Origin: Candidatus Desulfarcum epimagneticum
GTDB taxonomy: Bacteria; Desulfobacterota; Desulfobacteria; Desulfobacterales; CR-1
Assembly (NCBI GenBank): GCA_900659855.1
Contig: CAACVI010000034.1
Location: 62,001-126,000 of the forward strand
DNA: 64,000 nucleotides
Reading direction: 5' to 3'
The notes under the pieces were generated by a model. That model was not told the origin of the DNA. It saw only the letters and a program-made list of their open reading frames with translations, and searched no databases. Position numbers and translations under genes: made by a program. Shown here piece by piece: positions 26,354 to 35,350 of the stretch; position 1 is the first letter of the stretch; each line of letters begins with the position of its first letter.

Positions 26354-27166
26354 TTAGGCTGCTTTTTTCAAGGCCGTCATTTTTTCAAATTCTTTTGGGC
26401 TCAGATAGCCCAAGTAAGAATGACGACGTTTGCTGTTGTAAAACATCTCGATGTAATCAACAATATCTCGCCGGGCTTCTTCCCTTCGGAAATACCTGGA
26501 ATCGAACACACGTTCTGTTTTCAGACTCCCAAAAAAACTTTCAGCCACACTGTTATCCCAGCAGTCGCCCTTTCGACTCATGCTGCTGATGATTCCATTT
26601 ACTTTCAACATTTCCTGAAAATCTTTGCTGCAATACTGACTGCCGCGATCTGAATGAAAAATAAGACCGGGTCCTGACCTCCGACGCCAAATAGCCATAC
26701 GCAGAGAATCCATTACCAATTTTCTGGTTATTCTATCACTCATTGACCACCCTACAACCCGGCGGGAATATAAATCCAGAACAACCGCCAGGTAAAGCCA
26801 GCCCTCATTTGTCCATATATACGTGATATCCGAACAATAGACTCGATCAGGCTCAGGCGAAGAAAACTTTCTTGCCAAAAGGTTCGGCGCCACCGGCAGA
26901 TTGTGCTTGCTATTCGTGGTTGCTTTGAACTTTCTTCTCTGCTTTACCTCGACTCCGGCGAGCTTCATTAAAGTTCCCGCTTTTGCCCTGCCGCAAGACT
27001 CTCCCTGAGCCTCCAATTCCTTCGATATCCGTCGAGTTCCGTATGATGCTCTTGACAGTCGATGAATTTCTTTTACCTTGGGGATTAACCGCTCCCGCTC
27101 CCGATGCATCTGTGACTTTTTCCGGTTTTTCCAGGAATAAAAACCGCTTCGGCTTACGCACATCAC
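26354..27166 (-). CDS. IS3 transposase OrfB (DDE integrase core)
   Basis: 270 residues. An N-terminal HTH_21-like region ([29 protein letters not shown]) precedes an rve integrase core. The core has the first Asp in [11 protein letters not shown], the second in [11 protein letters not shown], and the Glu in [25 protein letters not shown] is near the end. All three catalytic acidic residues are present. The frame stays open upstream of the GTG/ATG pair at 27166/27163 into orfA in the -1 frame, so the working transposase is probably the frameshift fusion OrfAB. Confidence 0.92.
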   Translation of the reverse strand: MMCVSRSGFYSWKNRKKSQMHRERERLIPKVKEIHRLSRASYGTRRISKELEAQGESCGRAKAGTLMKLAGVEVKQRRKFKATTNSKHNLPVAPNLLARKFSSPEPDRVYCSDITYIWTNEGWLYLAVVLDLYSRRVVGWSMSDRITRKLVMDSLRMAIWRRRSGPGLIFHSDRGSQYCSKDFQEMLKVNGIISSMSRKGDCWDNSVAESFFGSLKTERVFDSRYFRREEARRDIVDYIEMFYNSKRRHSYLGYLSPKEFEKMTALKKAA

Positions 27167-27222
27167 ATAGCACAGGATAGAAACAGAATAGGCCCTCCTT
27201 GCTGTATCAATAAACTGATACC

Positions 27223-27519
27223 TTACCCCAGTTCTTTCGCAAAGAAGGCCGCCGCTTTTTTTAATATTTCACGCTCCAGTCTCAGCCGTTTATTCTCTTT
27301 GCGCAACTGTTTTAATTCGTCCTTTATGGATACTGCGCTGTTATGGGGCGCCCCATCCTGTCCACCGCTCTGGATGTTTCTTTTCCACCGGCCAAGCACA
27401 TTGGCGTGAACCCCAAGGTTTCGACCTGCCTCAGCAAGGGTATATCCTTGTTCGGTGACAAGTTTTACCGCTTCCTCTTTGAATTCCTTTGTGTAACTGC
27501 GTCTTTTCTTTGCCTTCAT
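27223..27519 (-). CDS. IS3 OrfA (helix-turn-helix DNA-binding protein)
   Basis: 98 residues of the HTH_Tnp_1 family: [32 protein letters not shown] is the recognition domain, and the C terminus ([21 protein letters not shown]) is a leucine-zipper coiled coil. ATG 27519 follows GGAGGTGTTTG, a strong ribosome-binding site. It binds the element's ends and supplies the N-terminal part of OrfAB. Confidence 0.92.
   Translation of the reverse strand: MKAKKRRSYTKEFKEEAVKLVTEQGYTLAEAGRNLGVHANVLGRWKRNIQSGGQDGAPHNSAVSIKDELKQLRKENKRLRLEREILKKAAAFFAKELG
27255..27262 (-). other. Programmed -1 frameshift site (A7G) in IS3
   Basis: On the coding strand orfA contains AAAAAAAG near its end (Leu-Lys-Lys-Ala). 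The orfB frame is open through this point and is offset by -1. A AAA AAG slip sites of this kind produce OrfAB in IS3 elements. I did not fold the downstream stimulatory structure. Confidence 0.7.
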
Positions 27520-27594
27520 CAAACACCTCCTGTAAGATTCATACCGCAGCCTTCAGAAAGTGTCCATTAAAACCATACCACATCACTTTAGTCG

Positions 27595-28121
27595 GATGAA
27601 CCAAAATTATGGGACAGATTCGATTTTGTGTATACTCCAAAACACGGCAGTTGGCTAAATATGGCTGAAATAGAATTTAACAACCACCTGCTTAAAGCAG
27701 GTGGATTGTGTTACGACTGAAAGTCGGTCGTTCCGGCTGAAGCCGGGTGGTTAATCCTCAGAAACCTTAAAATTCTTCATAGGAGGTTTTTCTTCCTGAT
27801 TTTCTATAATGGTATATGAACCTTGTCGGTATTGCTCAGGCATGGCTCCCAGCTCCCCTCCAATGAGGTTCTATAACATAAAAAAACAATGCTAAAGCTT
27901 TTCGCCTAAAGGCGAAGGATTTAAACCCGGCGCATGGAAAATTAAATGTTCTCATTGGGCAGTGTTTAAACAGAAGAATTGACGATATTCAAACCGTGAA
28001 AAAGGAAGCGCATGCATGGCAGAAAGCCAGAAACAATAAAAACGCCAAAGTAAATTGGCAATTCACATCTGAAGACGCGCGAATAAAACTGCGTCGGCTT
28101 TATCCGACTTTTAACGCTTGA
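27595..28121 (+). pseudogene. IS630-family transposase C-terminal relic, split by another element
   Basis: Codons 27595-27678 read EPKLWDRFDFVYTPKHG then SWLNMAEIEF, and codons 27945-28118 read NVLIGQCLNRRIDD through KVNWQFTSEDARIKLRRLYP to a TGA at 28119-28121. These match the C-terminal part of IS630 transposases (YTPKHGSWLNMAEIEL-SVL-QCLDRRI...VNWRFTTEDARIKLKRLYP). Joining the two parts across the inserted element gives an unbroken frame. The N-terminal two thirds, including most of the DDE core, is missing. The sequence just after the stop (AACGCTTGACATGACACTA) is probably the IS630 terminal repeat. Confidence 0.85.
27681..27946 (+). mobile_element. 266-bp non-autonomous IS200/IS605-derived element
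   Basis: The left end carries the hairpin CCACCTGC-TTAAA-GCAGGTGG plus a second pair of stems (CGACTGAAAGTCG and CCGGCTGAAGCCGG). The right end carries TTCGCC-TAAA-GGCGAA. Subterminal hairpins with no terminal inverted repeat are typical of the IS200/IS605 group. There is no tnpA or tnpB. Removing it restores the IS630 reading frame (GAATTTAA joined to TGTTCTC), which fixes the ends within two bases. A copy of the right end lies at 12612-12840. Confidence 0.78.
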
Positions 28122-28303
28122 CATGACACTACTGATATCTGCTTAAGATGATTAAAATACAAAGAATTTTCAAAGTAATTTTAATGCGCAGGTGTTTGCG
28201 ACAACAGCCAGATTCTTAAGATACAAAATCTTACAAAAAAGCAATTACCAAATCGGATAAACATTCTGAATTGTTTGGTTTTTAACCAGACACTATCGCT
28301 TCA

Positions 28304-28747
28304 CTATAAACAAGATATTTCCTCAACAAGCTCAATTATTATTCCATCATAGTCGCGAACATACATAACCTTTACCTTCCCGTCTGGCGAAACCAGTGGT
28401 TTGCTATTACAAAAAAGTCCACGATCAGTCAAAGCATGATAAACCTGATCAATAGATTCAACAGTTATAGCTATATGTGAACATCCATGCATATCCGCGT
28501 CGTATATAATATCAACTTTTTTTTGGTGCGGTTTTTTGTATTCCAACAACTCAAGAACACCAGAGCCACCGTCAGTCAGCTTCGCCCATTCGACAATAGC
28601 GCCACTAACACCTGTGAGTTTTTGAATATATCCACTACCATCAACCATTCGTTTCAACAATTTAAATCCAAACACATCCTCATAAAACTCAATTGATTGA
28701 TCAATATCATTAACAACCAATCCTGTATGTCTAATTATGCACGCCAT
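28304..28747 (-). CDS. VOC/glyoxalase-fold protein
   Basis: 147 residues with two beta-alpha-beta-beta-beta modules. IRHTGLVVNDIDQSIEFYEDVFGFKLL opens the first and HIAITVESIDQVYHAL the second. Candidate metal ligands are His7, Glu around 66, His around 92 and Glu around 139 (IIIELVEE). Lyases, epimerases and dioxygenases share this fold. It lies 8 bp after the class III aminotransferase gene in a block with NeuB- and NeuA-like genes, so it may epimerise or rearrange an intermediate of that acidic sugar. That role is a guess. Confidence 0.78.
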   Translation of the reverse strand: MACIIRHTGLVVNDIDQSIEFYEDVFGFKLLKRMVDGSGYIQKLTGVSGAIVEWAKLTDGGSGVLELLEYKKPHQKKVDIIYDADMHGCSHIAITVESIDQVYHALTDRGLFCNSKPLVSPDGKVKVMYVRDYDGIIIELVEEISCL

Positions 28748-28755
28748 CTCAGCAG

Positions 28756-30138
28756 CTACAATCCATCTATAGTTTCTTTGATAGCTTCTTCAAGAACATT
28801 TAATCCTTCGATAAGAGCATCTTCTGTGATGCATAATGGCGGCCCCAATTTTATTGATTCCCTCCCGGTATGAACAACAAGCAACCCTTTCTGCATGGCC
28901 TTTTCGGCGACAGAATCGCATATATGAGAAAGAGGTTTTCTGTTTTTATCATAAAAAATCACTCCAGCGATGAGTCCTTTTCCCAGCACATATGCAATAT
29001 ACTCGGAATACTTGTTTTTAATATCATCAAGTTTTTTATGAAAAATATTTCCCAAATTTTCAGCATTGTCAATAAGACCATCTTCAAGAAGCGCTTCAAG
29101 GTTTGCTTTCCCGGCAGAACATACCATAGGATTTGCAGAATGCGTTGAACTCATTGAGCCAATTTCAGGCAGATCAAGAATATCCTTTCTACCTAATACT
29201 ATAGAAAGTGGAAGACTGGAACTCGCGCCCTTGCCAAGCGCTATTATATCTGGCTCCACATCATAGTGCATATACCCAAAGAGTTTTCCGGTTCTACCAA
29301 AACCAGCCTGCATTTCATCAAAAGCAATCAATATATCATGATCTTTTGCAAACCTATGCACAGCTTTCACAAATTTATTCGGATAAAATACCGCCCCCCA
29401 TCCTTGAAATGTTTCCAGGAAAAAGCCGCAGATATCTTTTCCGATATCGATATTTTGTTCATTAACCAATTTTTCAATATTGTCATAAAAATATTTTTCG
29501 GGATCACCGACCGCATCATTTCTCCATGGATATGGAAAAGGTGAATGGAATATATTTGGATCGTGATATCCTACCCATTCCTTCTGAGATGGATTATGAC
29601 TCATCATTTGAGCCCCTAAAGTTCTGCCATGCCAATTCCCCTCAAAAGTGATAATACCTGGCTTTCTTTTCCCTTTTTTATTTCCATACAGCCTCATGAG
29701 CTTTAATACAGCCTCTGTGGCTTCCGTCCCGGCAGAAAGAAGGTACGCTTTTTCAAAATATGAAGGCGTATTATCTATAAGATACTTTAAATACTCCATC
29801 CTTTCTTCTGAAACATATGTATAGGTATGTATTAACGGTTTGTTCAACAACTTCTTTATTGAATCAATAATCCTACTGTTTGAATGCCCGGAATTGGCAA
29901 CAAATATTGTGCTTGTAAAATCAATCCATTTATTACCCCATTTATCATAAACCTGAAAGCCTTCCGCCGTGTCCCAAAGAACAGGTAGTTGACCATGCAT
30001 AGATATAGATTCATAAAAATCGAGCGCTTCAAAATATTGGATGCTTTCAGGAACAGGAATTTTTGTAACGATGCTTCGATATTTGCTTTTTACCAGCGGA
30101 ACACTTTCAGGGGTTAAGTTGAAATTGAATCCTGACAT
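28756..30138 (-). CDS. Class III PLP aminotransferase (glutamate-1-semialdehyde aminotransferase-like)
   Basis: 460 residues. SAGTEATEAVLKLMR is the phosphate-binding turn, FEGNWHGRTLGAQMMS the conserved HGR segment, IAFDEMQAGFGRTG contains the PLP Asp, and ALGKGASSSLPLS contains the PLP Lys (about residue 310). Class III enzymes act on omega-amino or beta-amino groups. Their use in a nonulosonic-type cassette is unusual, since sugar amination normally uses DegT enzymes. The gene follows the CMP-sugar synthetase-like gene by 10 bp. Confidence 0.87.
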   Translation of the reverse strand: MSGFNFNLTPESVPLVKSKYRSIVTKIPVPESIQYFEALDFYESISMHGQLPVLWDTAEGFQVYDKWGNKWIDFTSTIFVANSGHSNSRIIDSIKKLLNKPLIHTYTYVSEERMEYLKYLIDNTPSYFEKAYLLSAGTEATEAVLKLMRLYGNKKGKRKPGIITFEGNWHGRTLGAQMMSHNPSQKEWVGYHDPNIFHSPFPYPWRNDAVGDPEKYFYDNIEKLVNEQNIDIGKDICGFFLETFQGWGAVFYPNKFVKAVHRFAKDHDILIAFDEMQAGFGRTGKLFGYMHYDVEPDIIALGKGASSSLPLSIVLGRKDILDLPEIGSMSSTHSANPMVCSAGKANLEALLEDGLIDNAENLGNIFHKKLDDIKNKYSEYIAYVLGKGLIAGVIFYDKNRKPLSHICDSVAEKAMQKGLLVVHTGRESIKLGPPLCITEDALIEGLNVLEEAIKETIDGL

Positions 30139-30148
30139 AAAAAATTCC

Positions 30149-30889
30149 TCATACCCTATAGGTTTCGGTTAAATAGTCAAGAAGAGGAGAGCCTTTTTTC
30201 TTTATAAGAAACTCAAGTAAATCAAAGTCGTTTATGGTATCAACCTCGACACAATATGGGGATACAAACCCTGTCATATTGGGACCATGGATCGAACTGG
30301 ACTGTTTTACATATGATGTTCGCAACACATCCACATATCCATCCGGTATATACACGTCTGGAAAATTTTGCCTTGGATCATTCAATTCCTCGTTGGAAAA
30401 CCTGTTCGCCACACCTTCAAAGTTGCCATTCTCATTCATGATAAACCATTTAAAAGGGGATTCAGAAGCTTTATGGGCAGAACGAAGGCAATCCATATCA
30501 CTCGAACCAATTGCCCTTTCTATTGCTTCGTCAACAATTAACGGATCCCTTAATGGTGTTGTTGGCCTTAAATGTGCCCAATAATCTGGAGCAGATCCTT
30601 CATTTTGCTCAAACCACTTTATTGCATGCAACATAAATTCAACATCTTTCGAGTCATCCAAAGATAATGATTCCGGCCTTAAAAAAGGAACTTCAGCTCC
30701 ATAATATTTTGAGATATCCGCTATTTCTCCTGAATCCGTTGAAACCACAACCCTGTCTATCATTCTGGACATCTTTGCGGATGTAATAGAGTAGGCAATT
30801 AATGGGTGCCCTGAAAGCATCTTTATATTCTTTCCCGGAACACCTTTTGAACCACCACGCGCTGGAATAATGGCATAAATACTGTTCAT
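30149..30889 (-). CDS. CMP-nonulosonate synthetase-type cytidylyltransferase (NeuA-like)
   Basis: 246 residues from ATG 30889, which has GAGG just upstream; a TTG three codons earlier is possible. IIPARGGSKGVPGKNI is the CTP-binding signature, HLRPTTPLRDP the central motif, and EVDTINDFDLLEFL the metal-binding motif. It would activate an acidic 2-keto sugar with CTP. It pairs with the NeuB-like gene immediately upstream. It is a different protein from the LegF gene at 13925-14635, so the organism likely makes at least two CMP-activated acids. Confidence 0.85.
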   Translation of the reverse strand: MNSIYAIIPARGGSKGVPGKNIKMLSGHPLIAYSITSAKMSRMIDRVVVSTDSGEIADISKYYGAEVPFLRPESLSLDDSKDVEFMLHAIKWFEQNEGSAPDYWAHLRPTTPLRDPLIVDEAIERAIGSSDMDCLRSAHKASESPFKWFIMNENGNFEGVANRFSNEELNDPRQNFPDVYIPDGYVDVLRTSYVKQSSSIHGPNMTGFVSPYCVEVDTINDFDLLEFLIKKKGSPLLDYLTETYRV

Positions 30890-30942
30890 TAGCCTCAAAT
30901 CTCACATGAGCCCGCATTTTTTACTATTGGCATATCCCTTCT

Positions 30943-31791
30943 CTATCGATTCGCTTCAAATGGAATATGAGCCCTAAGTTTTTTTGCCACTCCTATTTCT
31001 TTTTCATTCATTTTTATACTGCCATCCCCCATAGCCTTTTCAATTTTACGAACAGCCCCTACTAATTGAAACAAGCCCACGGGCTCAACAGAAGCCGCTT
31101 GGTCAGATCCATACATCGCGCGATCAATCGTAATATGTCTCTCAAGAGATGTAACCCCAAGAGCCGCGGCCCCATAAGATACAGCAAGACCTGCTTCATG
31201 CCCACTGTAGCCTACATGACATTTATAACGCTCACGCAAAACTTTTATACGATTCAAATTGGCGTCTTCATCATTCATGGGATAAGTCGAAACACAATGC
31301 ATAAGTTCATATGGACATTCGGCCTTTTTAAAAATTTCTACTGCTTTATCAATTTGATGTTCTTCTGTCATCCCCGTAGAAATAAATGTGTGTTTTCTTT
31401 CAGAAGCCACCTCTTCAAGGAAATCTCTATAAACAGTCATCGCTGAAGCAATCTTATTGTATTTACAATCAAACTTCCGTAAAAATTTCTGACTTTCCAT
31501 ATCCCATGCGGAAGCAAACCATTCTATTCCTTTTTCTCTGCAATAGTCATCAATTTCTTTATACTCCTCAAGACCAAACTCAAGCCCCTCTTTTTGTTCT
31601 CGTTGAGTGGTTCCCCATGGGCTTTCTCGAGGAGAATCTAACATCTCTTTTGTGTAAACCAAATCAATCGTTCTTTTTTGAAACTTAACAGCATCAACGC
31701 CTGCTATCTTAGCAATATCAATCAGCTGCTTTGCAATGCCCAAATCCCCATTGTGATTGATACCTATTTCTGCAATAATAAAAATAGTCAT
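30943..31791 (-). CDS. NeuB-family synthase lacking the SAF domain
   Basis: 282 residues from ATG 31791, which has GGAGA upstream; the frame extends to 31824 without a better start. IIAEIGINHNGDLG, DAVKFQKRTIDLVY, HCVSTYPM and GYSGHEAGLAVSYGAAALG-ERHITIDR are NeuB barrel motifs. The protein stops at KKLRAHIPFEANR, where family members normally continue into a SAF domain of roughly 60 residues. That domain shapes the active site of the partner subunit in sialic acid synthase. NeuB-type PEP condensation is likely, with a different acceptor or assembly. Confidence 0.83.
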   Translation of the reverse strand: MTIFIIAEIGINHNGDLGIAKQLIDIAKIAGVDAVKFQKRTIDLVYTKEMLDSPRESPWGTTQREQKEGLEFGLEEYKEIDDYCREKGIEWFASAWDMESQKFLRKFDCKYNKIASAMTVYRDFLEEVASERKHTFISTGMTEEHQIDKAVEIFKKAECPYELMHCVSTYPMNDEDANLNRIKVLRERYKCHVGYSGHEAGLAVSYGAAALGVTSLERHITIDRAMYGSDQAASVEPVGLFQLVGAVRKIEKAMGDGSIKMNEKEIGVAKKLRAHIPFEANR

Positions 31792-31836
31792 TTCACTTTC
31801 TCCTTTTATTAAATTAAGTCTCAAATCTTTTTTATC

Positions 31837-32598
31837 TCATTGAGAATCCAATTTTTCACACAGATAAATAGTCACAAATGGCTTCTCATTGCTATAAGCT
31901 GTTTTTTTAACTAAAACCCTTAAGCCAAAGCCTTTAAATAATTCAATTCTTTCCTTTTCTGATAAATTACTTTTATCAATAGGTTGATCCTCTGGTAAAT
32001 TTTGTAAATTAAATCCGGAGTCTTCTTCTGAGACCGCGCTCAATTCCAATATCACATATTTACGAGAAACCCTGGAAAATTCTGATATCACTTTTTTCGC
32101 ATCTTGGAATGTCACATGCCCGCCAAAAAACCGAAAACAGACTATTATGTCAAATGAGTTGTCTGGATAAGGTAAATTTCTGGCATCACCCATATCGATC
32201 TTACATTTTTTGAGTAAATCTCCCCGGAGCCTTTTTGCTTCGAGTATCATATCGCGTGAAATATCTAATCCGGTGACATCCATTTTATTTTCGTTATACA
32301 GGGAAAGAAACCTTCCCGTTCCAAATGGAATATCTAAAACACTAATCTTTTTCGGAAGACTTTTCAAAAACTCCCTTAAAATACGATTTTCTTCATGCCA
32401 CCAATCCTGTTTTATCCGCGTCAACTCATATTCTTTCGCTGTTTTTCCATGGTACCAGTCACCGTTAAATTTAAAAAATTTGTTTTTGAATTTGTTCTTC
32501 AAATCTCCAGTTTTATCCATCAAAACAAGCCAAACTTTTTCCAGAAAATCACCCTGTTTTAATGCAGTTATAGTCTTACGTATCAAATTAACAGTCAT
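31837..32598 (-). CDS. SAM-dependent methyltransferase
   Basis: Class I methyltransferase of 253 residues. I chose ATG 32598 because longer starts lie inside the upstream ParB-like gene, and AGAGAG lies upstream of it. Motif I is VLDIPFGTGRFL, motif II VTGLDIS, and FDIIVCFRFFGGHV follows. The IPFGTG in place of the common VGCGTG is mild. It directly precedes the SAF-less NeuB gene, so it may methylate that sugar. Confidence 0.78.
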   Translation of the reverse strand: MTVNLIRKTITALKQGDFLEKVWLVLMDKTGDLKNKFKNKFFKFNGDWYHGKTAKEYELTRIKQDWWHEENRILREFLKSLPKKISVLDIPFGTGRFLSLYNENKMDVTGLDISRDMILEAKRLRGDLLKKCKIDMGDARNLPYPDNSFDIIVCFRFFGGHVTFQDAKKVISEFSRVSRKYVILELSAVSEEDSGFNLQNLPEDQPIDKSNLSEKERIELFKGFGLRVLVKKTAYSNEKPFVTIYLCEKLDSQ

Positions 32599-32602
32599 AA
32601 AT

Positions 32603-33511
32603 TTACTCTCTGAAATCTGGATAAGCAACAGGTTGACCGGCATCAAATAAACGATCAAATATCTTTGTCGCAGAATCCGCGTTGAATAAAAGATTAGTTA
32701 CGTTTGGCCAGGAGAGGACATCCTCCCGACGTATTAACATCGGCCATCTTCTCAGGCAAACAGGAATAGTAGAGCGCCCTAATGCTTTGAGCGCTGCGAA
32801 TCGATGCATTCCATCACAAATAAGGAATCTCCACTCTGTTCCACGCAGTAAAACTTGAGCGGCGATATCTCCATCTATACTATCAACATTCCTTTGATAA
32901 CCATTTTTAATGATCGAATTCACAACCTTTTGATACCTATAGAACTCCATCCGTCCTTTATCCTGCGTTACCGGACCACAGTGCTGCCATCCTTCGTCCC
33001 CGACATGGTTTTGTCGCGCTCGCCTCTCGGGATCATCAAAATCCCATGGCCATACAGTTCCAGGCGGTGACGTTCTCAAGAGCGCCTCACTTGCTTCGTG
33101 CTCACTAAGCCCTAACAATTCCGCTGCGTTATTCGGTTGCCAAAAATGATAATATTTCTCTAAAATTGACCCCTCATAGGTGACACATACTCCATTACGG
33201 TAGTTATTAACTGTTTCGACAAAAGGGTCAGGATATTGACTCTTATCTCCAAATCCCATTGGGCTGCTTATCAACAAAGACATCGGAACGTTTATGATGA
33301 CCCAACTGTTTTGAGCCGATGTCTGGGAGGAACCCGCCCGATAAACCGCATCGATAGGATCAGTGGTTATATCTCTCAAATCGAGTATTTGTTTTCTTCC
33401 ATTTAAAGTTCTTTCATCTACTTTAGATATCCGATAACCGGTCGGTTCTATAATTCTTCTATTGATATATCTCAGTGATTTTTCTATAGTCTTAAATGTT
33501 TTGTTTATCAT
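32603..33511 (-). CDS. ParB/sulfiredoxin-fold domain protein in a glycan locus
   Basis: 302 residues. LICDGMHRFAALKALGRSTIPV near residue 235 is the DGxHR signature of ParB/Srx-fold proteins, and the preceding PVTQDKGRMEFYRYQKVVNSIIKNGY is consistent with the same domain. There is no helix-turn-helix of the chromosome-segregation ParB type and no ParA neighbour. The fold is also used by ATP-dependent small-molecule kinases such as serine kinase. I infer a small-molecule phosphotransferase or nucleotide-dependent role in sugar synthesis, not partitioning. Confidence 0.6.
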   Translation of the reverse strand: MINKTFKTIEKSLRYINRRIIEPTGYRISKVDERTLNGRKQILDLRDITTDPIDAVYRAGSSQTSAQNSWVIINVPMSLLISSPMGFGDKSQYPDPFVETVNNYRNGVCVTYEGSILEKYYHFWQPNNAAELLGLSEHEASEALLRTSPPGTVWPWDFDDPERRARQNHVGDEGWQHCGPVTQDKGRMEFYRYQKVVNSIIKNGYQRNVDSIDGDIAAQVLLRGTEWRFLICDGMHRFAALKALGRSTIPVCLRRWPMLIRREDVLSWPNVTNLLFNADSATKIFDRLFDAGQPVAYPDFRE

Positions 33512-33556
33512 ATTTTTAACAATTACTGACTTGATATTCCAGTCAGAAATTTAATT

Positions 33557-35350
33557 CTATTGAAATAGAACTCTCTCTATCTTTTGGATTAATTTTTCAT
33601 GCCGGCTTAGCTGTCCCATATAGCCATGAATATTTATATTATCCAATTTTGACAGGTGATATCCATAAAAAAAGTTGATTAATGCGCATTCAAAGTGAAG
33701 TTTTGACCTGAATACATCTAATTTATATTTGTAAAGATTTGAAAAAAGTTTCCGGTAGCTCATAGCGTCAGGAGAAGATTCAAGGTAGAAATCAAACCCA
33801 TATACATTAATTTTATCAGCAAAATAAGATAAAGCGCAAATGGAGTTCAACCCCGCTCCCGCCGGTCTCCAGGAAGATGGCAATGGAAGCTTAAACGGGC
33901 GACAAATATTTTCAGCTATTGCTATACGGGTCATATTTGGGTTATCAAACAGCTTTTCATACCAGCGTAATTTTGAGTAACTGTCAGGGGGAAACGTTTC
34001 CCCATTTTCTGCGACTCTATGCACTTCCACATGACATACTGATAAACCAAACTTTAGCATTGCATGTACATTTTCAATGCTTTGTTCCAGGTAGATCACA
34101 TCTCTTTTGATTTCTATCGGATTACTGAAATTGATTAAATAAATCGGACCATTTAAATTCTCTATTTGGGATATGTCAAAGCTTGATCCTCTTAAAACGA
34201 TATTTATCTCGTCAGATCTCGGAATGTCACTGGACCTTTCCTTGATTAATTCAAATGGAATAGAAGGTCTATTATGCCTATTATACCGCTCAAATTTATT
34301 TGGCAGTAATTTTCTTGTAGAAAACCGATATACTTGTTCCGGCCACAGCTCCAGAAAAAGCATCATCATCGAAACATCAAATAACCGCCCGATAGGTTTC
34401 AATCTCCCTAAGAATGGGACACGAGGATTCCTCAAAAAATCAGCAAGAAAGCGACCTAAATAAAAGCGCTTTAAAATACCCTTGTATAGCATACGATAAA
34501 ATCGATTCTTTTCGTTAATTTCGAATGCAAAATGTTCCAAATAAAATAAGCATAAATCAAATATGCCTTTGATTTGAAATTCCGCGATGCGACACTCAAA
34601 CCTTTCACTTTCTTCACTGAGTCGCGATTTATTTAACAACATTATATCATTATCAGGTCGAATTGGCCTCACTTGTTTATTATTACCAATAAGTATTGTC
34701 TTTCTCTTATTGGTTGTATCATTAATAATTGTTGTCATCTCCAAGCCTTGTCTCGCCCAACGAAAACATTTCGATGAAGGGCCGGCTTGCAGTTTAATAA
34801 ATTCAAATTGATCTGTCGCTATTTTTTTGAAATATTTATCAAATGAGATGTGATAATCTGGATGACAACTCGTCATTTTTTTTATATCCACATCTTCCTT
34901 GGCATGCAAGCTTTCTCCATTATGACACATTATAAAAAACGATACCCAGACAAATTGCCGCACACCGCCTGTCTTTGCAATATCAATTATCGACATTAAA
35001 GGTTCATATGTAACTGAATCATCACGCTTTAAATTGATCCCAGAATATTCACTTACATTTGATGTAAGGTAAACAACAGAATAACAATCTGATATTAATT
35101 CCTTTAATTTCGTTTTATTCCCAGGATCATATTCAATTTCAGTAAAATTATTATTCTCTTCTATAACGGTAGCGCCGCTCCAAAAGTCCATTTGCGATAA
35201 AGGCCCTACCAAATTACCGTCTATTTTAGTAGTAAACTTTTCGGGCGCTTTTACACTGAATCCTGCATTTATAAATTTGCATACGATGTCAAATCCTATA
35301 GAATTTGCCACATCGCCGACAACAAGTATGGTTTTCCGCTTATCCATCAT
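33557..35350 (-). CDS. Fusion of an SDR-like Rossmann domain with a glycosyltransferase-like domain
   Basis: 597 residues. The N-terminal part (about 1-170) resembles atypical SDRs: ILVVGDVANSIGFDIVCKFINAG, then VVYLTSNVSEYSG and GGVRQFVWVSFF. The C-terminal part (about 380-597) has INIVLRGSSFD, SSWRPAGAGLNSICALSYFADKINVYGFDFYLE and a helical tail. Its GxxG-type start and xxYGFDFY segment recall sialyltransferase-like GT-A variant enzymes (GT29/GT42-type), but I cannot assign a family. The middle (about 170-380) is unassigned. It may both make and transfer a sugar. Confidence 0.5.
   Translation of the reverse strand: MMDKRKTILVVGDVANSIGFDIVCKFINAGFSVKAPEKFTTKIDGNLVGPLSQMDFWSGATVIEENNNFTEIEYDPGNKTKLKELISDCYSVVYLTSNVSEYSGINLKRDDSVTYEPLMSIIDIAKTGGVRQFVWVSFFIMCHNGESLHAKEDVDIKKMTSCHPDYHISFDKYFKKIATDQFEFIKLQAGPSSKCFRWARQGLEMTTIINDTTNKRKTILIGNNKQVRPIRPDNDIMLLNKSRLSEESERFECRIAEFQIKGIFDLCLFYLEHFAFEINEKNRFYRMLYKGILKRFYLGRFLADFLRNPRVPFLGRLKPIGRLFDVSMMMLFLELWPEQVYRFSTRKLLPNKFERYNRHNRPSIPFELIKERSSDIPRSDEINIVLRGSSFDISQIENLNGPIYLINFSNPIEIKRDVIYLEQSIENVHAMLKFGLSVCHVEVHRVAENGETFPPDSYSKLRWYEKLFDNPNMTRIAIAENICRPFKLPLPSSWRPAGAGLNSICALSYFADKINVYGFDFYLESSPDAMSYRKLFSNLYKYKLDVFRSKLHFECALINFFYGYHLSKLDNINIHGYMGQLSRHEKLIQKIERVLFQ

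Larger units (their letters stand above)
26328..27580 (-). mobile_element. Intact IS3-family insertion sequence
   Basis: The element spans about 1253 bp with TG...CA ends. Inner parts of the terminal repeats agree (TGGT...GACACTTT at both ends). It carries orfA and orfB in the usual order with a -1 relationship and an A7G slip site. No clear target duplication is visible in the flanks (GACG on the left, CATC on the right), so it may have rearranged after insertion. It sits between a transposase tail and an IS630 relic. Confidence 0.85.

Noticed and set aside
27681-27760. Clustered short hairpins resembling CRISPR repeats
   Set aside because: The stems differ from each other, there are no regular spacers and no cas genes. 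They fit an IS200/IS605-type element end.
33557-35350. Possible assignment of the fusion protein as a sialyltransferase
   Set aside because: Only a short C-terminal segment resembles that family; this is insufficient for a firm call.
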